In this document: in pieces, positions 19,016 to 28,743 of the stretch | Layout of the letters: every line of letters starts with the position of its first letter | Numbering within the stretch: position 1 is the first letter of the stretch | From: Prochlorococcus sp. AG-347-K16 | GTDB taxonomy: Bacteria > Cyanobacteriota > Cyanobacteriia > PCC-6307 > Cyanobiaceae | NCBI GenBank assembly: GCA_003281405.1 | Contig: QCCD01000001.1 | Coordinates: 132,866-196,865 of the forward strand | Reading direction: 5' to 3' | Length of the DNA: 64,000 nt | Translations under genes and position numbers: made by a program | The notes under the pieces: generated by a model | Seen by the model: only the letters and a program-made list of their open reading frames with translations | Told to the model about the DNA's origin: nothing | Database searches by the model: none

Positions 19016-21460
19016 ATGAAAGTTTCTCAAAATTGGTTGAATGATTTAGTAAAAATTACTTCTACTCCTGAAGATCTCTCTGAGAAATTGTCTATTGGTG
19101 GATTTGAGGTTGAATCTTTACAAGATTGTTCAGAAAATGTAAATGGTGTTGTTTTAGGTAAGGTTTTATCTGTTTTAAAACACGAAGGATCTGACAAACT
19201 TTCAATTTGCCAAGTAGATATTGGTAATTCAAAGAATTTACAAATTATCTGTGGTGCGAGCAATATTAAACCAAATATTTATGTTTATGTTGCTACTGTC
19301 GGAGCAAAATTAAATGCTGTTGATTTAACTATTAAAAGAAGTGAGATTAGAGGTGTCATGAGTGAAGGAATGATATGCTCACTGCAAGAACTTGGTTTAG
19401 AGGACTCTAGCGAAGGGATAGAGATAATTGATGAAGATTTAGCCTTAAAACATAAATTGGGCACTCCAGGGTCTGAATTACTTCAATTAAATGATTTTAT
19501 ATATGATTTAGCCATTACAGCTAATAGACCTGACGGAATGTCTGTTATGGGTATAGCCCGTGAAATTTCTGCCCTTTTAGAATCCACCTTAAATTTTCCA
19601 GAATTAAACCATAAATACAATATTCATTTACTAAAGGGAATTAAACTTTGTCCAGAGGCTATAGAATCTAATTGCATTTATACATTAAGCTGTATTGATG
19701 GAGTAAATGGAGAGAGATTATCGCCAAGTTGGCTTAAAGACCGTATAGAAAAATCAGGTATAAAATCTATTAATCTTCTAGTTGATTTGACAAATTATAT
19801 TCTTTTAGAACAAGGCCAACCTTTGCATGCGTTTGATAAAGATAAACTGTCAAACTTAATTGGTAAGGAAGTTTCTCCAGAAGATTTCTCTGTAAGAAAA
19901 GGCAAAAATAATGAAAGTCTTATTTGCTTAGATGGTAAAGAATATGACTTAAATGAAAATATCACTGTTATTACTTGTTTTGATAAACCTGTCGCTATTG
20001 CGGGGGTGATAGGCGGTTTAGAGACTTCTGTAACAAATACTACCTCATCTATTTACCTTGAAGGCGCTGTTTTTAATCCAGTCACTATAAGAAAATCATC
20101 AAAGGCGGTTGGAATAAGAACAGAATCTAGCAGCAGGTATGAAAAAGGTATTTCATCAAAAAATACAATAAGTGCAGTAACAAGGGCAATTAATCTATTA
20201 GAAGAATATTTTTCTATTAATTCACCAGTCATAAATGCTTCAAATTTAATAAGTAATGAGGATATATTTATTAAACTACGGAGGAATCGAATACATAAAA
20301 TTCTTGGTCCATTAATAATTAACGATCAATTTGAAAAAAGAAATTTATCTGATAATGAAATAGTTGATAAATTAAAACTTATAGGTTGTACTTTAAAGAA
20401 TAAAGAATATGGCTGGGATGTAGCAGTAATTCCTAATAGATCACATGATTTAATAAGAGAAATAGATTTAATTGAAGAAATAGCGAGATTAATAGGGTAT
20501 GACAGATTCGACTTAAAACTTCCTAATCCAATTAAGCCTGGAAAATTGTCATCAAAACAGTTGGCATTGAGAAAAGTGAAAAGTGGTTTTATAGAAAACG
20601 GTTTTAACGAGGTACTAAGCTACTCTCTTGTTCCTGAAGATGATGAAAAACTTATAAAAATTTCTAATCCTTTGTTATTAGAAACAAGCTGTCTTAGAGA
20701 TAATATCTGGAAAGAACATTTGGAGATAGTGAATCGTAATATAAAATCTGGACAAGAAAGTTGTTATATATTTGAAATTGGAAATGTTTTTCATAAGAAA
20801 ACTGAGTTCATTCAAGAAGAAGTTCTGAATGGCGCGATTTATGGAAATAAAAAATTTGGAAAATGGATAAATTCGGGTAAAGATAACGATCTTAATTATT
20901 ACCAGGCCAGAGGAAAGTTAAAGGAGGCTTTATCATCTTTGAACATAAAAATTGAGGATAAACCTACTGATACAATTGGTTTTCTTCATCCAGGAAGAAC
21001 AGCAAAATTAGTTATTGAAGGTAAAGATGCAGGTTATTTTGGGGAAATACATCCAAAACTAATATTAGAAAAGAAGGCATTAAAAAAAGTATATTTATTT
21101 AGCATGAATGTTTCTAACCTCTTGGGAGCTAGTACAAGAAAAAATAAATGGATTCCAATATATAAGCAATATCCAATTGTTCCGAAAATGGAAAGGGATA
21201 TAAATTTTGTTTTTAGTAAGAAATTTCTTATAAACGAAATAACATCACAGATAAGAAAAACAGGAAAAAATCTCCTAGAGGATGTAAATTTAATTGATGT
21301 TTTTGAAGATACAAAATTTGGAGATGATCATATAAGTTATACATTTAGATTATCTTATAGAGATAAAGAAAAAACATTACTGGACTCGGACATTACGTCA
21401 ATACACTCAAATATTATTTCTAATGTTGAAAAATGTTTTAATACTAAATTGAGGAATTGA
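19016..21460 (+). CDS. pheT: Phenylalanyl-tRNA synthetase beta subunit
   Basis: MKVSQNWLNDLV, tRNA-binding domain, B3/B4 and FDX-ACB regions. Confidence 0.98.
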   Translation: MKVSQNWLNDLVKITSTPEDLSEKLSIGGFEVESLQDCSENVNGVVLGKVLSVLKHEGSDKLSICQVDIGNSKNLQIICGASNIKPNIYVYVATVGAKLNAVDLTIKRSEIRGVMSEGMICSLQELGLEDSSEGIEIIDEDLALKHKLGTPGSELLQLNDFIYDLAITANRPDGMSVMGIAREISALLESTLNFPELNHKYNIHLLKGIKLCPEAIESNCIYTLSCIDGVNGERLSPSWLKDRIEKSGIKSINLLVDLTNYILLEQGQPLHAFDKDKLSNLIGKEVSPEDFSVRKGKNNESLICLDGKEYDLNENITVITCFDKPVAIAGVIGGLETSVTNTTSSIYLEGAVFNPVTIRKSSKAVGIRTESSSRYEKGISSKNTISAVTRAINLLEEYFSINSPVINASNLISNEDIFIKLRRNRIHKILGPLIINDQFEKRNLSDNEIVDKLKLIGCTLKNKEYGWDVAVIPNRSHDLIREIDLIEEIARLIGYDRFDLKLPNPIKPGKLSSKQLALRKVKSGFIENGFNEVLSYSLVPEDDEKLIKISNPLLLETSCLRDNIWKEHLEIVNRNIKSGQESCYIFEIGNVFHKKTEFIQEEVLNGAIYGNKKFGKWINSGKDNDLNYYQARGKLKEALSSLNIKIEDKPTDTIGFLHPGRTAKLVIEGKDAGYFGEIHPKLILEKKALKKVYLFSMNVSNLLGASTRKNKWIPIYKQYPIVPKMERDINFVFSKKFLINEITSQIRKTGKNLLEDVNLIDVFEDTKFGDDHISYTFRLSYRDKEKTLLDSDITSIHSNIISNVEKCFNTKLRN

Positions 21461-21472
21461 ATTTATTGTTAA

Positions 21473-21519
21473 TCTTATATGAGACTATAAACGAGTCTAG
21501 GTATGATTCCTATATAAGA
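21473..21519. repeat. 47-nt inverted-repeat element, copy A
   Basis: TCTTATATGAGACTATAAACGAGTCTAGGTATGATTCCTATATAAGA. Confidence 0.7.
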
Positions 21520-21553
21520 AAAATAATAATCCTATAAAACTAATTAATGTTGT

Positions 21554-21814
21554 ATGATAGACATCATGATAAATCTACTGTCTTTATTGCTATCTTCAGT
21601 GCTGTGGGTACAAGTCCCTCAGTGGTCAGATGATTGGTCAAAATGTGCTGTCGACGTTCCAGACACTTCTTGTCATTGGTACATAACTGCACCTGATAAC
21701 ACTTTTGGCGAAGGGTTTGATTGGGCTAGTGCCCCCTGGTTTGACGCAAACGGTTTAAGTGATGTCCCTAGTATCGACAAGCAAACTGCTATACAAAAGC
21801 TTCAAACTAGGTAG
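21554..21814 (+). CDS. Hypothetical secreted/anchored 86-aa protein
   Basis: Hydrophobic N-terminus then WSDDWSKCAVDVPDTSCHWYITAPDNTFGEGFDWASAPWFDANG. Confidence 0.6.
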   Translation: MIDIMINLLSLLLSSVLWVQVPQWSDDWSKCAVDVPDTSCHWYITAPDNTFGEGFDWASAPWFDANGLSDVPSIDKQTAIQKLQTR

Positions 21815-21906
21815 TACTGTCTTTAAGGCAGTACGGGATAATATAATAACCCCTGATATCAAGACTTTTTAAGCGTTATTAATTTCTTGGACATTGAAAG
21901 GACATA

Positions 21907-21934
21907 ATTTGCATATTTATTATGCAATTTTTAA
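21907..21934. terminator. Terminator-like hairpin
   Basis: TTGCATA-TTTAT-TATGCAA perfect 7-bp stem followed by T run. Confidence 0.5.
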
Positions 21935-22000
21935 TATTTTTAGATAATAAGCAGTTTGAGTATGTATCCTCCAAATTGATAAATTAATTTATCTTACATA

Positions 22001-22047
22001 TCTTTTTTGAGACTATATATAGGACTTATAATTAGTCTCATATAAGA
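22001..22047. repeat. 47-nt inverted-repeat element, copy B
   Basis: TCTTTTTTGAGACTATATATAGGACTTATAATTAGTCTCATATAAGA. Confidence 0.75.
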
Positions 22048-22175
22048 AGTACTATACAATGAATTTTTTCTTTGAAAGTATATTCTATTTTTATTTTATT
22101 TATATATAAATAATGTTTCCAAATATTTGAATAATAATTATTGACAAAAATTAGAAATTTTCATAATAGCAGCTA

Positions 22176-22222
22176 TCTTATATGAGACTACTAAATAGAC
22201 TTAGAATTAGTCTTATTTGAGA
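22176..22222. repeat. 47-nt inverted-repeat element, copy C
   Basis: TCTTATATGAGACTACTAAATAGACTTAGAATTAGTCTTATTTGAGA. Confidence 0.75.
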
Positions 22223-22231
22223 ATTAGTATA

Positions 22232-23242
22232 CTATTTTTTATATAGATTTTTTAGCAATTGATACGCTTCATTTAATCTTCTCATTTGATCTGTTGATCC
22301 TCCAGCATCTGGATGCGTCTCTAAGGCTATTGATTTATAGGCCTCCCTAATTTTACGGAACGTATGAGCGGATCCTGCGGATGTTGATAAATTCAATAAT
22401 TTAAGTGCTCCATGTACTGTCATTGTTGAGTCCAAAGTTTCAAATGAATTTGATCTATTATTTCGCTTAAATCTACTTATAAACCTTCTCATAAGTGTTG
22501 GTATTCTATTTATCAGGTCTGATGTAGCAAAAGGGTCTTCTAAAACGCCAATCATTAATAAAACAATTTCAAGGGATGGATTTTTCTTTATCCAGAATGG
22601 GCATAATTCTGACATTAATTTATTGGCTGCACTCCACGTAAATGGTAGATTTTCAGTTCCATCAAGATTTGGCCATATATCCCTTTCAAACCAATCCATC
22701 GAAGCTTCTACTACATGATCATTAGGAACTGATCCATATAAGGTTTTCCAATGACTAATTAACTCAATTCGACATTTTATTAATTCAGTTTCTTTAATTG
22801 TATTAATTTGAATATCATTAATATTCTCCTTTAATTTTTCACTATTAATACTTCTTCTTAGATTCCTTACTTTTTTTTCAACAAAATTGGGAAGGCTTAT
22901 GTTTAAGTTGGCTTTTTCTTTCGATTGATTATTATTTGTAAATCTTTTATTCAAAGATATCTCATTAACTTCTTTTTTTACGTCTGATTTAATTAATACC
23001 AATGCAGTATCTTCATCAATATTTAAATTTTCTTTATTATTATTCTCGTTAAAGTCTATTTCTTGCTGTTGATTCTTAGGTAGTAAATCATCTTCTTGAA
23101 GAAGTTCTTTAAGTATCTTTTCTATTACAGGTCCTCTTGCTCTAAATCCCCACTCTTTTCGTAATTGATCAAACCTCGAAATTAGTTCCTCAGGTAAATC
23201 AATAGAAATTCTTTTTGTATTTGAATTTTCAGGAATATTCAA
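22232..23242 (-). CDS. J-domain protein with RHH-like N-terminus
   Basis: N-term RISIDLPEELISRFDQLRKEWGFRARGPVIEKILKELL; C-term FRKIREAYKSIALETHPDAGGSTDQMRRLNEAYQLL. Confidence 0.8.
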   Translation of the reverse strand: MNIPENSNTKRISIDLPEELISRFDQLRKEWGFRARGPVIEKILKELLQEDDLLPKNQQQEIDFNENNNKENLNIDEDTALVLIKSDVKKEVNEISLNKRFTNNNQSKEKANLNISLPNFVEKKVRNLRRSINSEKLKENINDIQINTIKETELIKCRIELISHWKTLYGSVPNDHVVEASMDWFERDIWPNLDGTENLPFTWSAANKLMSELCPFWIKKNPSLEIVLLMIGVLEDPFATSDLINRIPTLMRRFISRFKRNNRSNSFETLDSTMTVHGALKLLNLSTSAGSAHTFRKIREAYKSIALETHPDAGGSTDQMRRLNEAYQLLKNLYKK

Positions 23243-23386
23243 TAATATTATCTTGAATAGTATGGAATTTATTTAATTTTATTCAAAAAAAATTGAAAGT
23301 CCATACGAAATATTGTTTTTAAATTAAAACCAATTTATTTTTATGTCACAAGTCAATTAAGTGTCTTTTTATAATGAAAATAAAAA

Positions 23387-23566
23387 ATGTTTAATTGTTA
23401 TTTCAAGTCATCTAAAGAAAAAAAGAATTTTTATCAACATAAGAAATTAGAAATGCTCAATTATATTAAGGATTCACTTGAACGTAAAATTGCCTCAGTT
23501 ACAGCATCTATAGAAGTTCTAGAAAGCCAAATAAGCAGGGATAAGGAAGTTGAAGTAACTAACTAG
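23387..23566 (+). CDS. Small hypothetical protein
   Basis: MFNCYFKSSKEKKNFYQHKKLEMLNYIKDSLERKIASVTASIEVLESQISRDKEVEVTN*. Confidence 0.45.
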   Translation: MFNCYFKSSKEKKNFYQHKKLEMLNYIKDSLERKIASVTASIEVLESQISRDKEVEVTN

Positions 23567-23569
23567 TAT

Positions 23570-24400
23570 TCAAACAAAATTTTCTAGAAGTTTTTCAGGG
23601 CCTAATCTTTTTAAATAATTAATATTTGAATTTTCAGTTACTAATAAGTATCCTGCAAATCCTAAACCGTTAATACTGAAACCATGGATATGATCATTTT
23701 TTCTTTTTATAATAGCGATCCATTTATTAGTTATTAAAATATTGTAAGGATATATCGGTTTCTTATCACTTAAAGGGTTCCCAAGTCCTAATTTCTTGCA
23801 TAATTCCAAGTAGAGTTCAAAAAGACATGATGGTTTTTCTAAAAAATTAAATTTGGATACAACAATATTTTTTTTAAGCTTACTATCTATATCTTGATAT
23901 GAGTTCATCTCTAAAAACCACTTTTCTCTAGGACATGATATCTCACCTTTAGATCTACGCAGAAGTTGAAAATGCCTATGAGGTTGACTCGCTCCCGCAA
24001 TTGGAGAACTATTGAAAAACCATAATCCACTAGTATCTTTATTAACTTGTTGGATCGCTCTCCAATCTTTAATATCTAACCATCCATTTTGAGGTTTCCA
24101 TTCATTTGTAATAAGTAAAATATGACCTTTTTGTACAGGGTACTTATTTAATATTAATTGATGATTATCACCAATTTTATCAATTTCTAGTATTTTTTCC
24201 CAAGGACAAAATGGATTTTGCTTAGGACCATAAATTTTTTTTTTATTAAATTTTGAAGTATCGAGTTTCCTAATTATGAAGTCGTCTTTTTCATATAAAT
24301 CTCTTGTAATAATATCAGTTTTGAGAGGATATAATGATTTATCATCAATTGATAATTGAGTTTGTTCTAGTGCTTTTTTCCAATATATTTCTAAACTCAT
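23570..24400 (-). CDS. ATP adenylyltransferase (Ap4A phosphorylase family)
   Basis: PHRHFQLL (HxHxQ) and NPFCPWEK, KYPVQKGHILLIT. Confidence 0.85.
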   Translation of the reverse strand: MSLEIYWKKALEQTQLSIDDKSLYPLKTDIITRDLYEKDDFIIRKLDTSKFNKKKIYGPKQNPFCPWEKILEIDKIGDNHQLILNKYPVQKGHILLITNEWKPQNGWLDIKDWRAIQQVNKDTSGLWFFNSSPIAGASQPHRHFQLLRRSKGEISCPREKWFLEMNSYQDIDSKLKKNIVVSKFNFLEKPSCLFELYLELCKKLGLGNPLSDKKPIYPYNILITNKWIAIIKRKNDHIHGFSINGLGFAGYLLVTENSNINYLKRLGPEKLLENFV

Positions 24401-24448
24401 TTAAAAAAATTTACCATTATCATTTTAAAAAAAAAAATAAACTTGTAA

Positions 24449-24832
24449 TTACTTTTTATTAAATTGATATTCTTTCAATTTTTCCAGAGGTACTGATTCT
24501 AAGACTACAATATTAGTTGATTCTAATATGACTTTTGGTGCAAGACCGTCTAATAATGCTTGCTTCCACCTATCAAGACAAATACACCAATGATCACCAT
24601 CCTTTAGTCCTGGGAAGGAATAAATAGGCATGGGAGTTATTAAATCATTACCTTGTGATTTACTATATTTCAGGAAATTATCATCCATTACACAACATAT
24701 GGAATGATTTCCTCCATCATTTTTGTCATAGTTACAATATCCATCCCTGAACCACCCTGTCATAGGTGCGCAACTACAAATCTCAATTTTTTCTCCAAGG
24801 ACATTTAACTGATTTTGATTATTTATGGTCAT
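24449..24832 (-). CDS. DUF2237-family protein
   Basis: NVLGEKIEICSCAPMTGWFRDGYCN..., CICLDRWKQA. Confidence 0.85.
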   Translation of the reverse strand: MTINNQNQLNVLGEKIEICSCAPMTGWFRDGYCNYDKNDGGNHSICCVMDDNFLKYSKSQGNDLITPMPIYSFPGLKDGDHWCICLDRWKQALLDGLAPKVILESTNIVVLESVPLEKLKEYQFNKK

Positions 24833-24930
24833 AGTTTTTTTAATAATAATAAAACACCAACATTTCTTTAAAAAAGGTTGACGAGTATGGGGGGTAAGGA
24901 GGTAATAATTCTAATAAGGTTTTTTTCATT

Positions 24931-25149
24931 ATGGATTGGGACTTTACTGAAAACATTGCATTTAAAGCTCTTTATGAAGCTTTTAAAGATAGTGATGAAA
25001 CTTCCGCATTAGAATTTTTATCTAGTGATGGTGCTTCATATTATCTTGAGTTAACACAGGATGCCGCGGGTGAGGGACTTGATCTGGGTGATAATGAAAC
25101 GATAGAAGAACTACAGGAAGAAATTATTGAATATTTAGAAAATAACTAA
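24931..25149 (+). CDS. Small acidic hypothetical protein
   Basis: 72-aa ORF, acidic. Confidence 0.55.
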   Translation: MDWDFTENIAFKALYEAFKDSDETSALEFLSSDGASYYLELTQDAAGEGLDLGDNETIEELQEEIIEYLENN

Positions 25150-25158
25150 AAATTTAGC

Positions 25159-28100
25159 TTAGGCGCTGAAATATTTAGCTTTTGAGTGTAGTGAAATGAT
25201 AGCTGTAGTACTTTGTTCTGGATGAAGTTGTTCAGATTCATCCATGGTCAAGTTTATTCTTTTAGCATCCAACAATGATAATTGTATGTTTGAATCAGAT
25301 ACTTTTGGACATGCAGGATAACCAAAAGAATATCTAGCTCCTCTATATTTTTGAGCTAGTATTTCTCTATTTTTGTCTGGTTCTTCAGACCTAAAACCAC
25401 ATTCAATACGAATTAACGCATGGACATACTCAGCTAGAGCTTCTGCTAATTGCACTGTAAGTCCATGGAATAACAAATAATCGCTATATTTGTCTTCTTT
25501 AAATAATTTTTGAGAATATTCGCTAGCAATATCGCCCATAGTTACTGCCTGCATAGGAAATATATCTATCGGTTTATCATTTTTCAAATCACAATAAAAA
25601 TCAGCTATGCATAAATTATTCCCAGATTTTTGTCTTGGAAAATTAAATTGGGATATTTTATTTATTGATTTCGGATCAAATAAGAAAATACTATTATCTT
25701 TTCTCCCGCATCTGAAATATCCATAAACTGCTTTAGGTGATATAAGTTTTTTCTCTATAATTATCTCTAACCATTTATCTAACAATGGTTTAGCATATGA
25801 ATCCAAATAATTATTGTATTCATCTACGCTTTGGTTTTTTCCTTTTTTTATTTGCCATTGCCCGCTAAATAAAGCTTTTGTATCTAAATAAAATATTAAC
25901 TTATTTAAATCTATATCAACATCGTTCAAGACTTTCGTTCCCAAGAAAGGGGCTTGAATTGGATCTTCTTCATTTATAAATTTAGATCTTATAAAATTTT
26001 CTTTTAAATTTAATTTTGAAGTCTCGGCATCTATGGATATAGATTTTTTAACAGCTTGAGAGTTTGATTTTGATGAGGCTAAATTAATATTTATACCTTC
26101 ATTGTTAATGAAACCCTCTGTATTTGACCAATTACCCTTTTTCTTATTATCCATATATTCATTCATAAATTTAAGATCAGTGAACGCATCTTTTCCGTAC
26201 AATATTTTCCCTTTATATATTTTGCTGCAGTCCTCATTTACAAATTTTGGGGTTAAGGCTGCGCCTCCTAATATTACTGGTACACTAATATTTTCATTGT
26301 TAAAAGCCTCTAAATTATCTTTCATAAAAGCAGTTGATTTAACAAGTAATCCGCTCATAGCGATGCAATCTGCATTGTATTTTTTTTGTGCATCTATAAT
26401 TGCTGAAACATCTTGCTTTATTCCTAGATTTATTACGTCATAACCATTATTTGTAAGTATTATATCTACCAAATTTTTTCCAATATCATGTACATCGCCT
26501 TTGACAGTTGCAATTAAGAGCTTTCCATTTGATATGTTCTCATCTACAGTTTCCATGTATGGTTCTAAAATTGAAACAGCAAATTTCATTGTTTCAGCGG
26601 ATTGAAGTACAAATGGTAATTGCATTTGACCTGAGCCAAATAAATCTCCTACAACTTTCATCCCATCTAGTAAAAAGGTATTAATTATTTCAAGAGGTTT
26701 ATATTTTTTTAACGCTTTATTTAATTGATCCTCTAATCCTATTTTTTCTCCATCAATAATATGATTTTTCAGACTTTCTTCAAGAGTTAGGTTTTTATTT
26801 TCTGAAGATGCTTTTTTGAAATCTTGAATAGATAAATCTTGAAAAGCCTTTGTTAATTCTACTAATGGATCATAAATACAAATATCATCTTCAAATTTTC
26901 TTCTATCATAAATCAAATCTAAGCAAAGCTTTTTAGTTTCTTCAGAAATTTTTGATAATGGCAAAATTTTATTTGGTGCGATGATAGCAGAATCTAATCC
27001 TGCTTTTATGCATTCATCTAAAAATATTGAATTAAGATTAATTCTTGATAATGGTGAAAGACCAAAACTAATGTTTGATATCCCAAGTATGATATGAATA
27101 TCTGGGAAATTTTCACGAATTTTTAAAATAGCACTAATAGTTTCTTTAGCGTTTAATCTATCTTCTTCTATCCCTGTAGATATTGGCAGAGCTAATGGAT
27201 CAAAAAATAGCTCATAATCTGACAAACCACATTCTCTTGTTCTATTAATCGCTCGTTTGACAATCTTATATTTTTTTTCTGAATTCCTTGCCATTCCATC
27301 TTCATCAATTGTTCCGATAACAAGACCTGAACCGTACCCTAAGGCTAAATTTAGAACTTGATCAAACCTTTCATTGCCATCTTCGTAATTGGTTGAATTT
27401 ATAATACATTTACCACCAGCTGACTTTAATCCACTTTCCATTTTGTCAGCATCTGTAGAGTCAATCATTAATGGTAAATTTATATTTGTAACTAGTCTTG
27501 AAGTTATTTCTTTCATATCTTTCACTCCGTCTCTGCCTACATAATCGACATTTACATCAAGAATATGAGCGTTTTCTTTTTGTTGTTGCTTGGCAATTGC
27601 AACTAAGCCATCCCAATCGTCGTTATTTAATAACTCCCTTACCTTTTTCGATCCACTTGCATTTAATCTTTCTCCTACTATCAAAATTGAATTGTCTTGT
27701 TTATATGACACAGAGTTATATATTGATGAGGCAGATGGAATAAAACCGCTTGAATTTTTTTTTCCATTATTGTTAGTCCTTTCATTATCAATAATTTCAT
27801 CGATTATTGAAGAAAGGTATTTTATATGTTCAGGTGTTGTCCCACAACATCCACCTATTAATTGAACATTAAAGTCATATATAAAATTCATTAACTGCAT
27901 CTTTAGTTCTATTGGCTTTAATCTATAGTGAGCAACACCACCAATATTTTCAGGAAGACCTGCATTGGGAATACAGCTTATAGCGAAGGGAGAATTTTCA
28001 GACAAATATTTAATATGCTCCTTCATTTCCTCAGGGCCAGTTGCACAATTAAGTCCAAGGATATCTATATTAAATGGCTCTAATATTGTTAATGCAGAAG

Positions 28101-28725
28101 CAATATCAGATCCAACAAGCATAGTACCTGTTGTTTCCATTGTTATAGATACCATTAAAGGTATATCAATATTATTACTTTCAAGAATTTCTTTTGATGC
28201 TAATAAGGCAGATTTAATTTGTAAAACATCCTGACAAGTTTCAATCAAAAGAAGATCAACTCCTCCATCTATAAGACCATAAATTTGTTCTTTATATGAT
28301 TGCTTTAATTCATCAAAATCTATATGTCCTAAGGTGGGTAATTTAGTTGTTGGCCCAATTGAACCTGCTACAAACCTTGGTTTATCAACTGATGAGTATT
28401 TGGCAGCAGCTTTTTTTGCTATAAATGCCGCATTTTTATTTATCTCATAAGCCTTATCCGCAATATCATATTCATCAAGAACTATTGATGAGGCTCCAAA
28501 TGTATTAGTTTCTATAACATGACAACCTGCTTCTAAAAATGAATTATGAACCTTCTCAACTACCTCTGGCGATGATAAAACAAGGTTTTCATTACATCCC
28601 TCTAATTCTTTTCCTCCAAAGTCATCTGCAGTAAGATTTAAGTTCTGAAATGATGTTCCAGTACCTCCGTCAAAAATAATTAATGGTTTTTCATCTCTAT
28701 TTAGATAGGTTCTGAAAGATTCCAT
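25159..28725 (-). CDS. metH: B12-dependent methionine synthase
   Basis: GCCGTTPEHI, GERLNASGSKK, DVHDIGKNLV, C-terminal activation domain. Confidence 0.98.
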   Translation of the reverse strand: MESFRTYLNRDEKPLIIFDGGTGTSFQNLNLTADDFGGKELEGCNENLVLSSPEVVEKVHNSFLEAGCHVIETNTFGASSIVLDEYDIADKAYEINKNAAFIAKKAAAKYSSVDKPRFVAGSIGPTTKLPTLGHIDFDELKQSYKEQIYGLIDGGVDLLLIETCQDVLQIKSALLASKEILESNNIDIPLMVSITMETTGTMLVGSDIASALTILEPFNIDILGLNCATGPEEMKEHIKYLSENSPFAISCIPNAGLPENIGGVAHYRLKPIELKMQLMNFIYDFNVQLIGGCCGTTPEHIKYLSSIIDEIIDNERTNNNGKKNSSGFIPSASSIYNSVSYKQDNSILIVGERLNASGSKKVRELLNNDDWDGLVAIAKQQQKENAHILDVNVDYVGRDGVKDMKEITSRLVTNINLPLMIDSTDADKMESGLKSAGGKCIINSTNYEDGNERFDQVLNLALGYGSGLVIGTIDEDGMARNSEKKYKIVKRAINRTRECGLSDYELFFDPLALPISTGIEEDRLNAKETISAILKIRENFPDIHIILGISNISFGLSPLSRINLNSIFLDECIKAGLDSAIIAPNKILPLSKISEETKKLCLDLIYDRRKFEDDICIYDPLVELTKAFQDLSIQDFKKASSENKNLTLEESLKNHIIDGEKIGLEDQLNKALKKYKPLEIINTFLLDGMKVVGDLFGSGQMQLPFVLQSAETMKFAVSILEPYMETVDENISNGKLLIATVKGDVHDIGKNLVDIILTNNGYDVINLGIKQDVSAIIDAQKKYNADCIAMSGLLVKSTAFMKDNLEAFNNENISVPVILGGAALTPKFVNEDCSKIYKGKILYGKDAFTDLKFMNEYMDNKKKGNWSNTEGFINNEGININLASSKSNSQAVKKSISIDAETSKLNLKENFIRSKFINEEDPIQAPFLGTKVLNDVDIDLNKLIFYLDTKALFSGQWQIKKGKNQSVDEYNNYLDSYAKPLLDKWLEIIIEKKLISPKAVYGYFRCGRKDNSIFLFDPKSINKISQFNFPRQKSGNNLCIADFYCDLKNDKPIDIFPMQAVTMGDIASEYSQKLFKEDKYSDYLLFHGLTVQLAEALAEYVHALIRIECGFRSEEPDKNREILAQKYRGARYSFGYPACPKVSDSNIQLSLLDAKRINLTMDESEQLHPEQSTTAIISLHSKAKYFSA

Positions 28726-28743
28726 TTTTAGGTAAAAATTAAT

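Noticed and set aside
26102-28234. Several 80-113 aa plus-strand ORFs within metH
   Set aside because: Antisense to conserved metH; no family resemblance.
28726-28743. Cobalamin riboswitch upstream of metH
   Set aside because: Only 18 bp separates ilvE and metH; no room for a riboswitch.
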